NCBI RefSeq assembly: GCF_004362525.1
Contig: NZ_SNXS01000013.1
Location: 1-64,000 of the forward strand
DNA length: 64,000 bases
Reading direction: 5' to 3'
Source of the DNA: Roseateles toxinivorans
GTDB lineage: Bacteria; Pseudomonadota; Gammaproteobacteria; Burkholderiales; Burkholderiaceae_C
Each line of letters starts with the position of its first letter. Positions within the stretch are counted from its first letter, which is position 1. The notes beneath the pieces are model-generated. The model had not been told where the DNA came from, did not search any database, and saw only the letters and a list, made by a program, of their open reading frames with translations. Of the stretch, positions 52,984-63,600 are shown one piece after another. The position numbers and the translations under genes are program-made.

Positions 52984-55900
52984 ATGCGTATTCTTCAACC
53001 CCCAGGTCGCGCGCTGAATCTTGCCCAGGGCGAGATGGCGATCGCCGTGAGTCCGAAGCTGGCGGGCCGTGTCGACGCCGACGGGCAGCGGCGCATGAAT
53101 GCCTTTGCCGGCCGCGCGCTGACCGATGCACTGCTGCATGCCGAGCAGGACCACCGCAGCCGGCGCCTGGCCCTGTTGCAGCAGGCGCTCAGTGCCGGTG
53201 TCGTCGAGGGCCTGGGCCTGTCGCTGGATCTGGGCGGCGCGGCGCCGGTCGATCTCAGCACGGCGCGCGGCGCTACGCTGGACAGCGGCCTGGCCCTGGC
53301 CGCCAGCGGTGAAGAGGTGGTCGTGCCGCAGGCCCTGCACTTCGACCTGCTGGACCTGCCGGTCTGGGCGCCCGGCTGGCTGCTGGCCGGCGAGGCGCCG
53401 CCGCCCGGTCCGGGCGAGGCCGACGGCACGGTGCTCGAATCGCGCCACCTCGGCCGCAGCCTGCGCGAGGAACTGACGGCGGGCATGGCCCTGCCGCGTG
53501 CCGGCATCGTCGTGCTGGAGCCCATAGAACACTACGCTATCGAGGGGGTCGACCCCTTCGACCAGTGCGAACGCGATCTCGATGCCGAGGCCTTCGAGGA
53601 TCAGCTGCGCCAGGACGCCGGCCGCCTGGTCTGGTACGCCTGGCCCGACGAATGGCTATCGCTGCCCGCGGCCGATGCGACCTGGCGCAACCGGCTGGCC
53701 TATCGGGTGTTCGATCGCGAGGCGCGCCTGGGCTCGGCGCAGGCCATGCCCTGGAATGGGCTGGGCATACCGCTGGCCCTGGTCGGCTTCGACACGGTCT
53801 GGCAGCCGCTGTTTGCCGATGGCTCAACGGTGGTGCGCAGCGGCGGCCGCCCGCGTGCACGGCAAGGCAGCAGCGGGGCCGGCGACCGCTTTCTCTGGCA
53901 GGCCCGCATCGAGCAGCTGGCCGAGCAGATCACCGAGGCCCGCCAGGCCGGCACCGACACCGCCGCGCTGGGCGCACAGCTGCCGATGCTGCCGCCAGCC
54001 GGCCTGCTGCCCGCCGATGCGATCGATGTCCGCGCCACGCTGAACCGCTTCTTCAGCAGCCAGCTCGATGTGTTTGCCGCGCCGGTGCCGCTGGAGCAGC
54101 TGGACCTGCTGCTCGAAGAGTCGGCCGGCCTGGCGCCGATCGACACCTCGGTGCGCGAGCGCCTGGCCGTCTATGTGCCGGTGCCGCAGGCGCTGTTCGA
54201 TCCGCAGCTGCTGGTCGTCGAGCGGCCCGATGCCGACGGCACGATAGTCGCCGCGCTGAACCGCTTCATCGATGCGCGCAGCGACTGGCTGCGCCGGCGC
54301 CAGAACCTGCGCGACAAGCAGCTGCTGCAGCGCCGCGGCCTCGACGGGGCCAACGTGAAGCCACCACCGGCCGAGGACCCGCAGCGCCTCGAAGACGAGG
54401 CCAGCGCGCCGCAACAACCGCCACCCGCCGGCCTGCTGCACCGCTCGGCCCTGGCCCAGGGCATGCACCAGCATGTGCTGGAGCAGGCGGCCACACCGCT
54501 GCGGCCCGCGGACGGGGCAAGCTTGTATGCGTGGGTGCAGCTGGACCGCGAGCATCCGCCGCAGCAGCTGATGCTGCAGTTCAATGTCAATGGCTGGGAG
54601 CACCGCGCCTACTGGGGCGTCAGCCGGCTGAACTGGGGCACCGAAGGCACGGCGTCGCGCAAACAGCAATCGGCCGAGCTGCCGACGGCCGGCAGCTGGG
54701 TGAGGCTGACCGTGCCGGCAGCCGATCTGGGCCTGGTGGACCGCGACATCTCCGGCCTGGCCTTCACCCTGTTCGGTGGGCGGGCCTGCTTCGGCCCGCT
54801 GGGCCTGCTGCAGGGCGAGCGCGAAGCGCCCTGGCTGACGCAGCAACTGCTCGATGGCGCCGGCAAGCGCTGGGGCGATGGCGAGGACTGGGATCTGGTC
54901 GATGCACAGGATCGCGATGCGCCGTTCGAGGCTTCCCTGGGCACCTCGGTGCAGGGGGAAACCCGTCGGCTCGCTGGGCTGGCCGAGCTGCTTGCCAGCG
55001 CCGACGTCAAGGGCCTGAAGATCACGCCCACCGTCGTCAAGCCGGGCACGCCTGCAGGCGAGTTCGTGACCCTGGCCGCGTTGCTGGAGGAACAGGGCCT
55101 GCGCCATATGGCAGCTGATCTGGCCTTTCGCATCGCCCAGGCCGACGACGTCATCAACCTCGGCTATCTGCGCTCGCAGACCGACCTTTACCGCTTGCGC
55201 CAGTCGGTGCTGAAGCAGACCCAGGCAACGCGCTTTGCCGTCTCTCCGGCGCTGACGCAGATCGCCGATCTCGACAATGCCAGCGCCACCCGCGAGCAAC
55301 TGGCCGACTTCTATCAAACCATCAAGGCCGACAAGACGGTGCTCAAGCGCGAGACGGCTCCCCGCGAGGTGCCCGGGGCCCAGCCCGCCGGCCTGAACGT
55401 GGCCGGCCTGGGCCTGGACAAGGTCTCGACGCCCATCTTTGGTGGCGGTACCCGCGAACTTCCGGACAAGCTGATTCAGCGTGAGGCGCTGCGCGATGTT
55501 GGCGGCCTGTTCACCAAAGGTTCCGCAGCCACACCGCCGCCGGTCGACGACTCCGATGCGCTGACCGGCAAGGCCGAGATACGCACCACCTCGATTGCCG
55601 CACGGATGGAGCGGCCTCGCTCGATCGAGGCCAAGGACAACACGGTGGCCACCCGCCACGAGGTCGTGGCCAAGCTGCTGGCCCTGGGCCTGGACATGGG
55701 CGATCTGGAGGTCACCGGCCTGCCCGCAATCAAGGATGTGGGCAATGAAAACGAGCGCCTCTACGACAAGCTGACCGGCCAGCCGCACCGCACCGGCATC
55801 AAGAAACTGGCCGATCTGAAGCAGGATCTGTCGGTGCTGCTCAATGACCGCGACCCCGACCCCGAGCGCTCCGACGAATCCACCTTCTTCTACAGCGGCG

Positions 55901-57231
55901 TCGATCTGTCGGACCACACGATCGCGCTGCTGCGCCGCGCCGAGGGCGTGGTGCGGCGCTACCGCAATGTGCTGGAGCGCTGCCGCGCCGTGATAGGCAC
56001 AACCGAGCAATGGCTGGCTCAGACCACGGCGCGCATCGCCGTCGTCGAGCGCGAGCTGGCCGAGGCGCGCCAGGACGTGGCCACCGCCCGTGCGCTGATG
56101 GCCGAGGAGGTCGAGCGGGCGCGCAGCCTGAACGAGCGGCGCGATCAGGTCATCGCCCAGCACGTCAAGTTCCTCGCCTATGCCCGGGTGCGCGTGCTGC
56201 AGCGCTCGGTCGGCACGCAACTCGCGGCACCGGTGCGCGAGCTCGAATCGTCGCTGGAGCCCGACGCCGTGCCCGCCTGCCTGGCCGATCACGAAGACCC
56301 GCCCGAGGACGTGGCCGCGATGCTGCAGGTGCTGCGCCGCGCGCCGGTCGACTGGTTCCCGGCGCTGCGTCCCCATCTGCAGCTGATAGACCGGCCGCTG
56401 CTGGCCGATCGCTTGATCGCCACTCTCCGCCCGGCGGTGGCTACCCAGCTGTCATTCACGGCGATGGCGAGTACAGCGGTGATGCAGGCCTCGTTCAGCG
56501 CCGTGCAGGCCCATGCCGAACAGGTGCAGCAGGTCCGCGCGGTGGCCCTACCGCAGCTGCAGGCCACGCTCAGCAGCGGCGCCGCACTGGCCAGCAAGAT
56601 CGCCCTGATCGGCAAGGCCGCGTCGATCGCCGACCTGCTGGCCGCGGCCGCCGAGCGCGGCGAGCTGCAGCGGCGCGTTGCGGCCGAGTTCGAGCGCATG
56701 GCCGCGATAGCGGGCTGCCTGCATGCGCGGCTCTCGGGCGTGCGCGCCGGCATACGCCTCGAATGGGCCGAGCGCTTCAGCCAGTTCGACGGAAGGCAGG
56801 ACCTCGGCGATCTGACCGGGTTGCCGCGCTTTGACGAGCTGCCGCGCGATGACCGCGAGGACATCCGCGAGCTGGCTGTCTGGCTGATCGGTCGCGTTGA
56901 CCGGAGCAATGCGCGGGCGGTGGCGCTGATGGCCGATCTGCTGCGCGTCTGCCTGCTCGCCGCCAGCCACTCGCCGGTGGGCGAGATCATCAGCGGCCGC
57001 ATCATCAAACCGGTGCCGCTGAACCCCGGCATACGCCTCGATGTGCGTCCGCTGCTGCCGCAGAAGGTGCGGCTGGGCATGGCCGTGCAGCTGTTCGAGG
57101 CGGGGCAGGTATCTGCCCATGCGGTGGTGGAGGACCTGGTCGATGGCGTCGCGGCGCTGCGCATCACGCAGACGCTGGTGGCCAATGTGCAGACCAGTCT
57201 GGCCACGGCCGTGCACTTCATCAACCGCTGA
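52984..57231 (+). CDS. eCIS head-domain protein C, giant helical protein
   Basis: 1415 residues. A degenerate head domain (about 40-125: FAGRALTDALLHAEQDHRSR, LLQQALSAGVVEGLGLSLDL) leads into mixed alpha/beta regions, then a long coiled coil at about 980-1065 (ERELAEARQDVATARALMAE). ATG at 52984 is preferred over GTG at 52981 for its spacing to GGAG. A long fibre or scaffold role is plausible. No receptor-binding or toxin motif was recognised. It ends three bases before the next gene. Confidence 0.75.
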   Translation: MRILQPPGRALNLAQGEMAIAVSPKLAGRVDADGQRRMNAFAGRALTDALLHAEQDHRSRRLALLQQALSAGVVEGLGLSLDLGGAAPVDLSTARGATLDSGLALAASGEEVVVPQALHFDLLDLPVWAPGWLLAGEAPPPGPGEADGTVLESRHLGRSLREELTAGMALPRAGIVVLEPIEHYAIEGVDPFDQCERDLDAEAFEDQLRQDAGRLVWYAWPDEWLSLPAADATWRNRLAYRVFDREARLGSAQAMPWNGLGIPLALVGFDTVWQPLFADGSTVVRSGGRPRARQGSSGAGDRFLWQARIEQLAEQITEARQAGTDTAALGAQLPMLPPAGLLPADAIDVRATLNRFFSSQLDVFAAPVPLEQLDLLLEESAGLAPIDTSVRERLAVYVPVPQALFDPQLLVVERPDADGTIVAALNRFIDARSDWLRRRQNLRDKQLLQRRGLDGANVKPPPAEDPQRLEDEASAPQQPPPAGLLHRSALAQGMHQHVLEQAATPLRPADGASLYAWVQLDREHPPQQLMLQFNVNGWEHRAYWGVSRLNWGTEGTASRKQQSAELPTAGSWVRLTVPAADLGLVDRDISGLAFTLFGGRACFGPLGLLQGEREAPWLTQQLLDGAGKRWGDGEDWDLVDAQDRDAPFEASLGTSVQGETRRLAGLAELLASADVKGLKITPTVVKPGTPAGEFVTLAALLEEQGLRHMAADLAFRIAQADDVINLGYLRSQTDLYRLRQSVLKQTQATRFAVSPALTQIADLDNASATREQLADFYQTIKADKTVLKRETAPREVPGAQPAGLNVAGLGLDKVSTPIFGGGTRELPDKLIQREALRDVGGLFTKGSAATPPPVDDSDALTGKAEIRTTSIAARMERPRSIEAKDNTVATRHEVVAKLLALGLDMGDLEVTGLPAIKDVGNENERLYDKLTGQPHRTGIKKLADLKQDLSVLLNDRDPDPERSDESTFFYSGVDLSDHTIALLRRAEGVVRRYRNVLERCRAVIGTTEQWLAQTTARIAVVERELAEARQDVATARALMAEEVERARSLNERRDQVIAQHVKFLAYARVRVLQRSVGTQLAAPVRELESSLEPDAVPACLADHEDPPEDVAAMLQVLRRAPVDWFPALRPHLQLIDRPLLADRLIATLRPAVATQLSFTAMASTAVMQASFSAVQAHAEQVQQVRAVALPQLQATLSSGAALASKIALIGKAASIADLLAAAAERGELQRRVAAEFERMAAIAGCLHARLSGVRAGIRLEWAERFSQFDGRQDLGDLTGLPRFDELPRDDREDIRELAVWLIGRVDRSNARAVALMADLLRVCLLAASHSPVGEIISGRIIKPVPLNPGIRLDVRPLLPQKVRLGMAVQLFEAGQVSAHAVVEDLVDGVAALRITQTLVANVQTSLATAVHFINR

Positions 57232-57234
57232 GCC

Positions 57235-58632
57235 ATGGGCAGCGACGCGATCACCGTCCACTGCCTGCGCGTCAAGGCGCCGCGGCGGGCGGCGGCGCTT
57301 GGCGTGGGTGATCGCCTGGCCGAGGCGCTGCGCATCGCCTCCAGGCCGCCGGCGCTGGCTAATCGTTTCGTGCTGATACGCCGACTGCGGCTGAGCGTGC
57401 CGCCGGGGGCCGGCGCGCAGACGATAGCGCTGCTGATCGAGCGCGAGTGGCAGCGTGTGCTCGGTGCGGCGGTATTCATTGATGAGGCCGGGGCTTCGGC
57501 CGAGGTGGTCTGGGCGCCAGCTCAGGGGCAGGCGCGCGTGGCGCTGCTGGCACGCTGGCTGGCCGGAGAGGACGACTCGGCCTGGTTCTGGCAACGGCTG
57601 GTGCCGGCCTCGGCGCCGGCCGGGTTGCCTGTGGCCGAACGCATCGCTGCCTTGTTGATCGAGCCGCTGGCCGAGGAGCCTGTTGCGGCGGCTCAAGCGC
57701 CTCCGCACTGGTGGCGGGAGGCCCTGCCGCTGCTGGCGCACCATGGCCGGGTGGCGGAGGCGCTGGTGCTGCTGCCGACTCAGCCGCGCGCGCGGCTGCA
57801 GCGGCTGGTCGACGAGATGGGCGTTCGCGATGTGGGGACCTGGCCGGCGGCGACCGTGGTCGAGGCACGACCCGACCCCGAGCGGCTGACGGGGCGGATG
57901 CCTGTCCAGACCGATGTCGTGAAACGGACCGTCTTGTCAGAGCCTGGCGAGAATCTCGCCGACGAGATTCCTCTCGGGAAAGTCCTGTCCGCTGCCGTGC
58001 CTGATGAAGCCGATGCCATCAAGGGCATGGATGCCGCTGGTCCGTTGCGGGCAACGCCAGTGGCTCCCGCTGCAGCTGCCGTTTTGCCAGCAGCGCTGCC
58101 GGCCGAGTCACGTTCCGCCGTGTCGCGTTCAGACGCTTCAGACGCCGTTGATCCCAGCCGTCCGTCGCCCGCGCCGCTGCTCGGCCAGTCCACGGACTGG
58201 GCCGGCCTGTGGCTGCTGGTGCCGGTGCTGCTGCGCCAGGGCTTTGCCGCCGAGCCGCTGGCGCCCGGTGATCCGCAGTCGCGGCACCAGGCCGAGGTGT
58301 TCGTCGCGCTGCTGCAGCGTTTGCAGCAGCGCTTCAGCCTCGATGCGGTGGCCGGCGACTGGATAGCTGCGCAGCCCAGTGCCGGCTCCGAAGCGGCGCG
58401 AATCGAGGCTGAGACCTGGTGGTTGAAGGCCCGACATGCCTGCGTGCGTGACGCCCGCCTGCCGCTGCTGCGCCTGCTGCGCCGGCCCGGTGAGCTGCTG
58501 CTGTCCGACCACCGGATCGACATCGTGATGCCTCTGCGAACCCTTGACATCCGCCTGCGGCGCGCCGGTTTCGACATCGATCCTGGCTATCTGCCCTGGC
58601 TCGATGTCGTGCTGCGCTTCCACTACGCCTGA
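57235..58632 (+). CDS. Possible CIS tape-measure-like protein
   Basis: 465 residues. The N-terminus (ITVHCLRVKAPRRAAALGVG, RFVLIRRLRLSVPPG), PPHWWREALPLLAHHG near 170 and TDWAGLWLLVPVLLRQGFAA near 320 follow the layout of CIS_TMP-family proteins, which sit before the AAA+ gene in many eCIS loci. The match is weak and by eye. A proline/alanine-rich linker (about 225-310) divides two helical parts. Length control or particle assembly is a guess. Confidence 0.5.
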   Translation: MGSDAITVHCLRVKAPRRAAALGVGDRLAEALRIASRPPALANRFVLIRRLRLSVPPGAGAQTIALLIEREWQRVLGAAVFIDEAGASAEVVWAPAQGQARVALLARWLAGEDDSAWFWQRLVPASAPAGLPVAERIAALLIEPLAEEPVAAAQAPPHWWREALPLLAHHGRVAEALVLLPTQPRARLQRLVDEMGVRDVGTWPAATVVEARPDPERLTGRMPVQTDVVKRTVLSEPGENLADEIPLGKVLSAAVPDEADAIKGMDAAGPLRATPVAPAAAAVLPAALPAESRSAVSRSDASDAVDPSRPSPAPLLGQSTDWAGLWLLVPVLLRQGFAAEPLAPGDPQSRHQAEVFVALLQRLQQRFSLDAVAGDWIAAQPSAGSEAARIEAETWWLKARHACVRDARLPLLRLLRRPGELLLSDHRIDIVMPLRTLDIRLRRAGFDIDPGYLPWLDVVLRFHYA

Positions 58633-58643
58633 GGCCGGCAGCC

Positions 58644-60608
58644 GTGAACCAGATGGCCATGCCCACCGCCACCGTCAGCCTGCGTTGCCGCGACATCGCG
58701 CTGGCGGCGCTGGGCAGCCTGCTGCCGCCGGGCACTGCGGCCTCCACGGACGAAGCCCGCTTTCTGCACGAGGCTTTGGCCCAGGCCGGCGGCGGGCTGT
58801 GGCCGCAGCAGCTCACTCAGGCCTTGGCGCTGCCGGCGGCGGCTGACGAAGCGCTGGCCCGCGCCACTGCGTTGCTGAATCTCTCACAGGTCGAGATCCT
58901 GGCCGTGGCCCTGACCGCCGCCGTCGAAGACGACGCGGTGACCGGCCGCATGCTGGCCTGGCTGCAGGCACCCACCGCGGGCGCCCGTCCGACCCTGGCC
59001 CTGTTGGCCCGTGCGCTGGCGCCGCTGCAGCAGCAACCGGATGATGCGCAGCAGGCAGAGGCCGACACGCTCTACGCACTGGCCTTCGGCCCGGCCGTGC
59101 GCAGCGGCCTGTTGCTGCTCGATGACGAGGGTCGGCCGCTGTGCGAGCGCAGCCTGCGTGTGGCCGCACCGATCGCCGCGGCCTTGGCTGGCGTGTCGGC
59201 CGACTGGCTCGGCAGCCGCGTCCGTGCGGTGCAGGCCGAGGCCGCTCTGGCCGAGAGCGTGCCGGCGCTGCGTGCCGCCGCCGATCGCTGGGCCGTCAGC
59301 CTGGCCGCCACGCCGCAGGCCACCCTCGCCATGCGCAGCGCCAGCGCCGCCGAGGCCCGTGGCATGGCCGCGGCCATCATTGAGCGCCTGGGTGCGCAGC
59401 CGGCCTGGTTCGACGATCAGCTGCCCGCCGGCGCCGATGTCTGGCTGATGCTGAGCGGTCGCGTGCCGGTGTTCGCGTTGCAGGCCGCGCCGGGCGAGCT
59501 GGCGGCCGTGCCTTCTCTGCCTGGATATGACGGCCCGGTGCTGGTGACGACAGGGCTCGATGGCGGCATCTGCCGCGAAGGCGCAGCGGTCGCAGATTGG
59601 CGCATTCCCGCCCCCGACCCGGCCACGCGCCGCGCGCTGTGGCGGGCGGCGCTGGGCGATACCGAGCTTGCCGCCGCGGCGGCTGCCCGCTACCGCGCCG
59701 GCGTGGCGCAGATCAGCGAACACGCCCGGCTGGCCCAGTTGCTGGCGGCAGGCCAGCCCTCGCTGCAGACGATTGCGGAGGCCGCCAGCATGACGTCGGC
59801 TGGCCGCGCGCTCGAGGCACTGGCCCAGGCCCTGCCCGAGGTCGTGCCCGATGGCGCACTGGTCGTCAACGAGACGGTGAGCGCCGAGCTGGAGCGGGCC
59901 TTGCAGCGCTGCGCCCAGCGCGAGCGCCTGCATGCGGGCCTGGGCGAGGCGGCCCGCACGCGTGCCTGCGATGGTGTGCGGATGCTGTTCACGGGTCTGT
60001 CCGGCACAGGCAAATCGCTGGCCGGGCAGTGGTTGGCGGCGCGGCTCGGGCTGCCCATCTACCGCGTCGATCTGGCGGCCATGCTCAGCAAATGGATTGG
60101 CGACACCGAGAAGAACCTGGCCGAGTTGCTGGGCCGGGCCGAGCATGCCGATGTGGTGCTCTTGTTCGACGAGGCCGACACGCTGTTCGGCAAGCGCACC
60201 GAGATCGCCACCGCCAACGACCGCTTCGCCAATGCGCAGACCAACTACCTGCTGCAGCGCATCGAGTCGCACGCCGGCATCGTCGTGCTGACCAGCAATA
60301 GCCGCAATCGCTTCGATCCGGCCTTTGTGCGCCGGCTGGACTTCATCATCGATTTCAGTGCCCCCGACGCCCAGGCCCGGCGCGCGCTGTGGCAGGCCCA
60401 TCTGGGCGAGGCCAGCAGCTGCGATCAGCAGCAGCTGAACCGGCTGGCGGCGCTGGCCGATCTGGCCGGCGGCAATATCCGCAATGCGGTGCTGGCCGCC
60501 GCCGCCAGCGCCCAGGCCGGCGGGCGGCGCTTGAGCTTCGATGACATCGCGGCCGGCGTGCGCGGCGAGTACCGCAAGCTGGGACGCACGGCGCCGCCGG
60601 GGCTGTGA
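58644..60608 (+). CDS. eCIS AAA+ ATPase (Afp15-like)
   Basis: 654 residues from a GTG at 58644 (ATG at 58653 possible). The N-terminal 430 residues are a helical/winged-helix region with a degenerate first ATPase-like part. The C-terminal AAA+ module has Walker A GLSGTGKS (451-458), Walker B VVLLFDEAD (504-512), and sensor/arginine residues in TSNSRNRFDPAFVRRLDF. Afp15-type ATPases are needed for particle assembly. Its stop overlaps the next start by one base (TGATG). Confidence 0.93.
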   Translation: MNQMAMPTATVSLRCRDIALAALGSLLPPGTAASTDEARFLHEALAQAGGGLWPQQLTQALALPAAADEALARATALLNLSQVEILAVALTAAVEDDAVTGRMLAWLQAPTAGARPTLALLARALAPLQQQPDDAQQAEADTLYALAFGPAVRSGLLLLDDEGRPLCERSLRVAAPIAAALAGVSADWLGSRVRAVQAEAALAESVPALRAAADRWAVSLAATPQATLAMRSASAAEARGMAAAIIERLGAQPAWFDDQLPAGADVWLMLSGRVPVFALQAAPGELAAVPSLPGYDGPVLVTTGLDGGICREGAAVADWRIPAPDPATRRALWRAALGDTELAAAAAARYRAGVAQISEHARLAQLLAAGQPSLQTIAEAASMTSAGRALEALAQALPEVVPDGALVVNETVSAELERALQRCAQRERLHAGLGEAARTRACDGVRMLFTGLSGTGKSLAGQWLAARLGLPIYRVDLAAMLSKWIGDTEKNLAELLGRAEHADVVLLFDEADTLFGKRTEIATANDRFANAQTNYLLQRIESHAGIVVLTSNSRNRFDPAFVRRLDFIIDFSAPDAQARRALWQAHLGEASSCDQQQLNRLAALADLAGGNIRNAVLAAAASAQAGGRRLSFDDIAAGVRGEYRKLGRTAPPGL

Positions 60609-63600
60609 TGCGCACGCAGGCGACGCGCTCCCGCAGCGGCAGGCCCGGCCCGCGCCGGGTCGCGCGAGCGCCGCCGCGCGCAAGCACCCAAGCGTCCAAC
60701 ACGGCGGCCGGCATGCCTCGCTTTCTGCAGCAGGCCCCCGCCGGCCAGCCGCTGCCAGCGGCCGTGCAGGCCGATATGGGCCGGCGCTTTGGCGAGCCGC
60801 TGTCCGGTGTGCGTGTCCATGCCGATGCCTCGGCCGCCGCGTCGGCGCGGTCTGTTGGTGCGGCGGCCTATGCCCAGGGCGAGAACCTGGTGTTCGGCGC
60901 CGGCACCTACGACCCGCATTCGCAGCAGGGCCGCGGCCTGCTGGCCCACGAGCTGACCCATGTGGTGCAGCAGCGCCGGGCCGGCACGAGCCTGCAGCGC
61001 AGCGGCGTGGCCGATGGCGGCGCGCGCGGCCGCAAGGCAGCAGACCAGGCGGCCGAGCGCGAGGCCAGCGACAACGCCCGCCGCGTCCACCAGAACCTGC
61101 CGCTGACGGCGACACAGACGCCGCAGCTGAAAGTGCAGGGCGACTGGCTGGACGATGCCGGCGATCTGGCCTCGGGCGCCGCCGATCTGGTGTCCGATGC
61201 CGGCGGTGCAGTGGCCGATGCGGGCGGGGCGCTGGTCGATGCCGCCGGCGAGGCGATAGGCGATGTAGCGATGGCCCTGGTGCGCCGCGTGGCGCCGCAG
61301 CTGGTGCCTATCATCGAGGTCGGCCCGGTGCAGTGGATACGCGACAAGGTGTCGCAGGCCTTCGATGGCGTGGCCTCGGTGCTCAATGCCTTGGACCCCA
61401 GCGGCACGCTGGCGCTGATGATGGCCGTGTTCACCGGCCTGGTGGCGCGGGCCGGTGACATCCTGGCCGCGCTGATGTCTGGCGACTGCCAGCCGCTGCT
61501 CGACGCCGTGGACCAGCTGAAAACCTTTGTCACCGAAGTGGCCGGCGAGGCCTGGGACAAGCTGACCGAGTTCCTGCGACCGATAGGCAGTTTCTTCAGC
61601 GACCTCTGGTCGGGCTACGGCGCGCCGGCCATCGAGTGGCTGCGCAACTTTGCCGGCGACGTCTGGGCCGGCATCGAGCAGTTCGGTGCCGATATCTGGG
61701 ACTGGACCGAGCCGATACGCAGCGCCGTCGGCGACGCCTGGGGCTGGGTCAAGGAGCAACTGTTCGGCCCCGAGGACGCCGGCACCGGCGACAGCGCCGG
61801 CGGCATCCTCGGCTGGGTGACGGGCAAGGCCAGCGAGGCCTGGGACTGGGTCAAGGCGCAGACGCGGCCGGTCTGGGAGCCTATCTCCAGCGTCGCCACC
61901 CAGGTGGCCGAGATGCTGCCGCCGCCCTTCCTCAGCAACTTCGGGCAGCAGATGACAGAGCTCTCCGGCCAGCTGGACACCACGGCCAGCGATATCGGCG
62001 GTGGCGACGCCGTCGCCGACAACCGCGAGAGCCTGGCCGAAATCCTGCCCAGCGTCGAGCAGATCATTGCCGGCGTGCGCGGGGTGATCATCGTCGGCGG
62101 CGCCTGGATCAGCGAGAAGGTCGGTGCGCTGGGAACGATGGTTGCCGATGTGATGAGCCAGCTGCGCGCCAGCAGCATCCTGTCTGTGCTGGCCGGCGCT
62201 TTGAGCTGGCTGGAGACGGCGGCGCAGAACCTGGTCAGCTGGGCGCAGGAGCAGGTGGTCGGCCTGTTCGATCTGCTGCTGCAGGGTTTCGATGCGCTGT
62301 CGCCGTTCATTCAGGCGGCGGCTGGCGTGGTGCGGCGGCTGATCGAGGTCGTGGGTGACCTGATGCTGCTGCCGCAGCTGATCCTGAGCACCGTCTGGGA
62401 GGCGATTCCCTGCTGCCTACGCGAGCCGATCAAGAACTTCGTCCTGAACCAGATCCTCGGCCGCATCCCGGTGTTCGGCCAGTTCTTCACCGACCCCAGC
62501 CTGTGGCCGCGGGTGCAGCGCACGGCGATGCGCATCCTGCGCCAGGTCTTTGTCGATGGCGATCTGGCCGGTGCGGCCTGGAGCTTCTTCCAGGCGGTGC
62601 TGCGCGTGCTGGGCCTGCCGCCGGAGCTGGTGGTGCAGGTGCTGGCCAAGGCGGCGCAGGCGATCGGCGACATCCTGACCGACCCGGTCGGCTTCCTGAT
62701 CAATCTGCTCGGCGCCGTGCGGGCCGGCTTCGGCCTGTTCTTCGAGCGCATCGGCACCCATCTGTTGAATGGCGTGACCGGCTGGCTGTTCGGCCATCTG
62801 CGCGAGGCCGGCATCACGCCGCCGGCGGACTTCTCGGTCGGCTCGGTGCTGGGCTTTGTGCTGCAGGTGCTGGGCGTGACGGTGGAGAACATCTTCGCGC
62901 GGCTGGCGCTGCGGCTCGACGCCACCGTGGTCGCAAGGCTGCGCACCATGCTCAGCGTGGCCACCGGTGTGTGGCGCTTCATCTCGATTCTGGCCACCGA
63001 GGGTGTGGCCGGCCTGTGGACCGAGATCCAGTCGCAGCTCGGCAATCTGTGGGACTCGCTGCTGCAGGGCGTGATCGGCTGGATCACCGACGCGGTGATC
63101 GGCCGCGCCACCCGCTGGCTGATGAGCCTGCTCGACGTGACCGGCATCATGCCGGTGATCAACACGCTGGTCGCCGTCTACAACGCGATCGAATCGTTCG
63201 TCCAGTACCTGCGCGAGATGCTGGAGATTGCGTCCAAGGTGCTGGACGGCGTGCTGGGCATTGCCCACGGCCAGATCGACGCGGCGGCCGGTTTCCTGGA
63301 GTCGGCACTGGGCGATGCGATGCCGGTGGCGATCGGCTTTCTGGCCAACCAGTTCGGTCTGGGGCGGATGTCCGAGCGCATACGCGAGCTGGTCGAGACG
63401 GTGCAGGGCACGGTCAATCGCGCGCTTGACTGGTTGATCGACCGCGCGATCTCCTTGGGCCAGGCGCTGATAGCCATGGCCCGGCGCGGCGCCACGGCGG
63501 TGCGCGAGACGGTGGCCAGCATCGGCGCCTGGTGGAGCAACCGCTTCGGCTTCACGGCCGCGAATGGCGAGCGGCACGAGCTGTATTTCACCGGTGAGGG

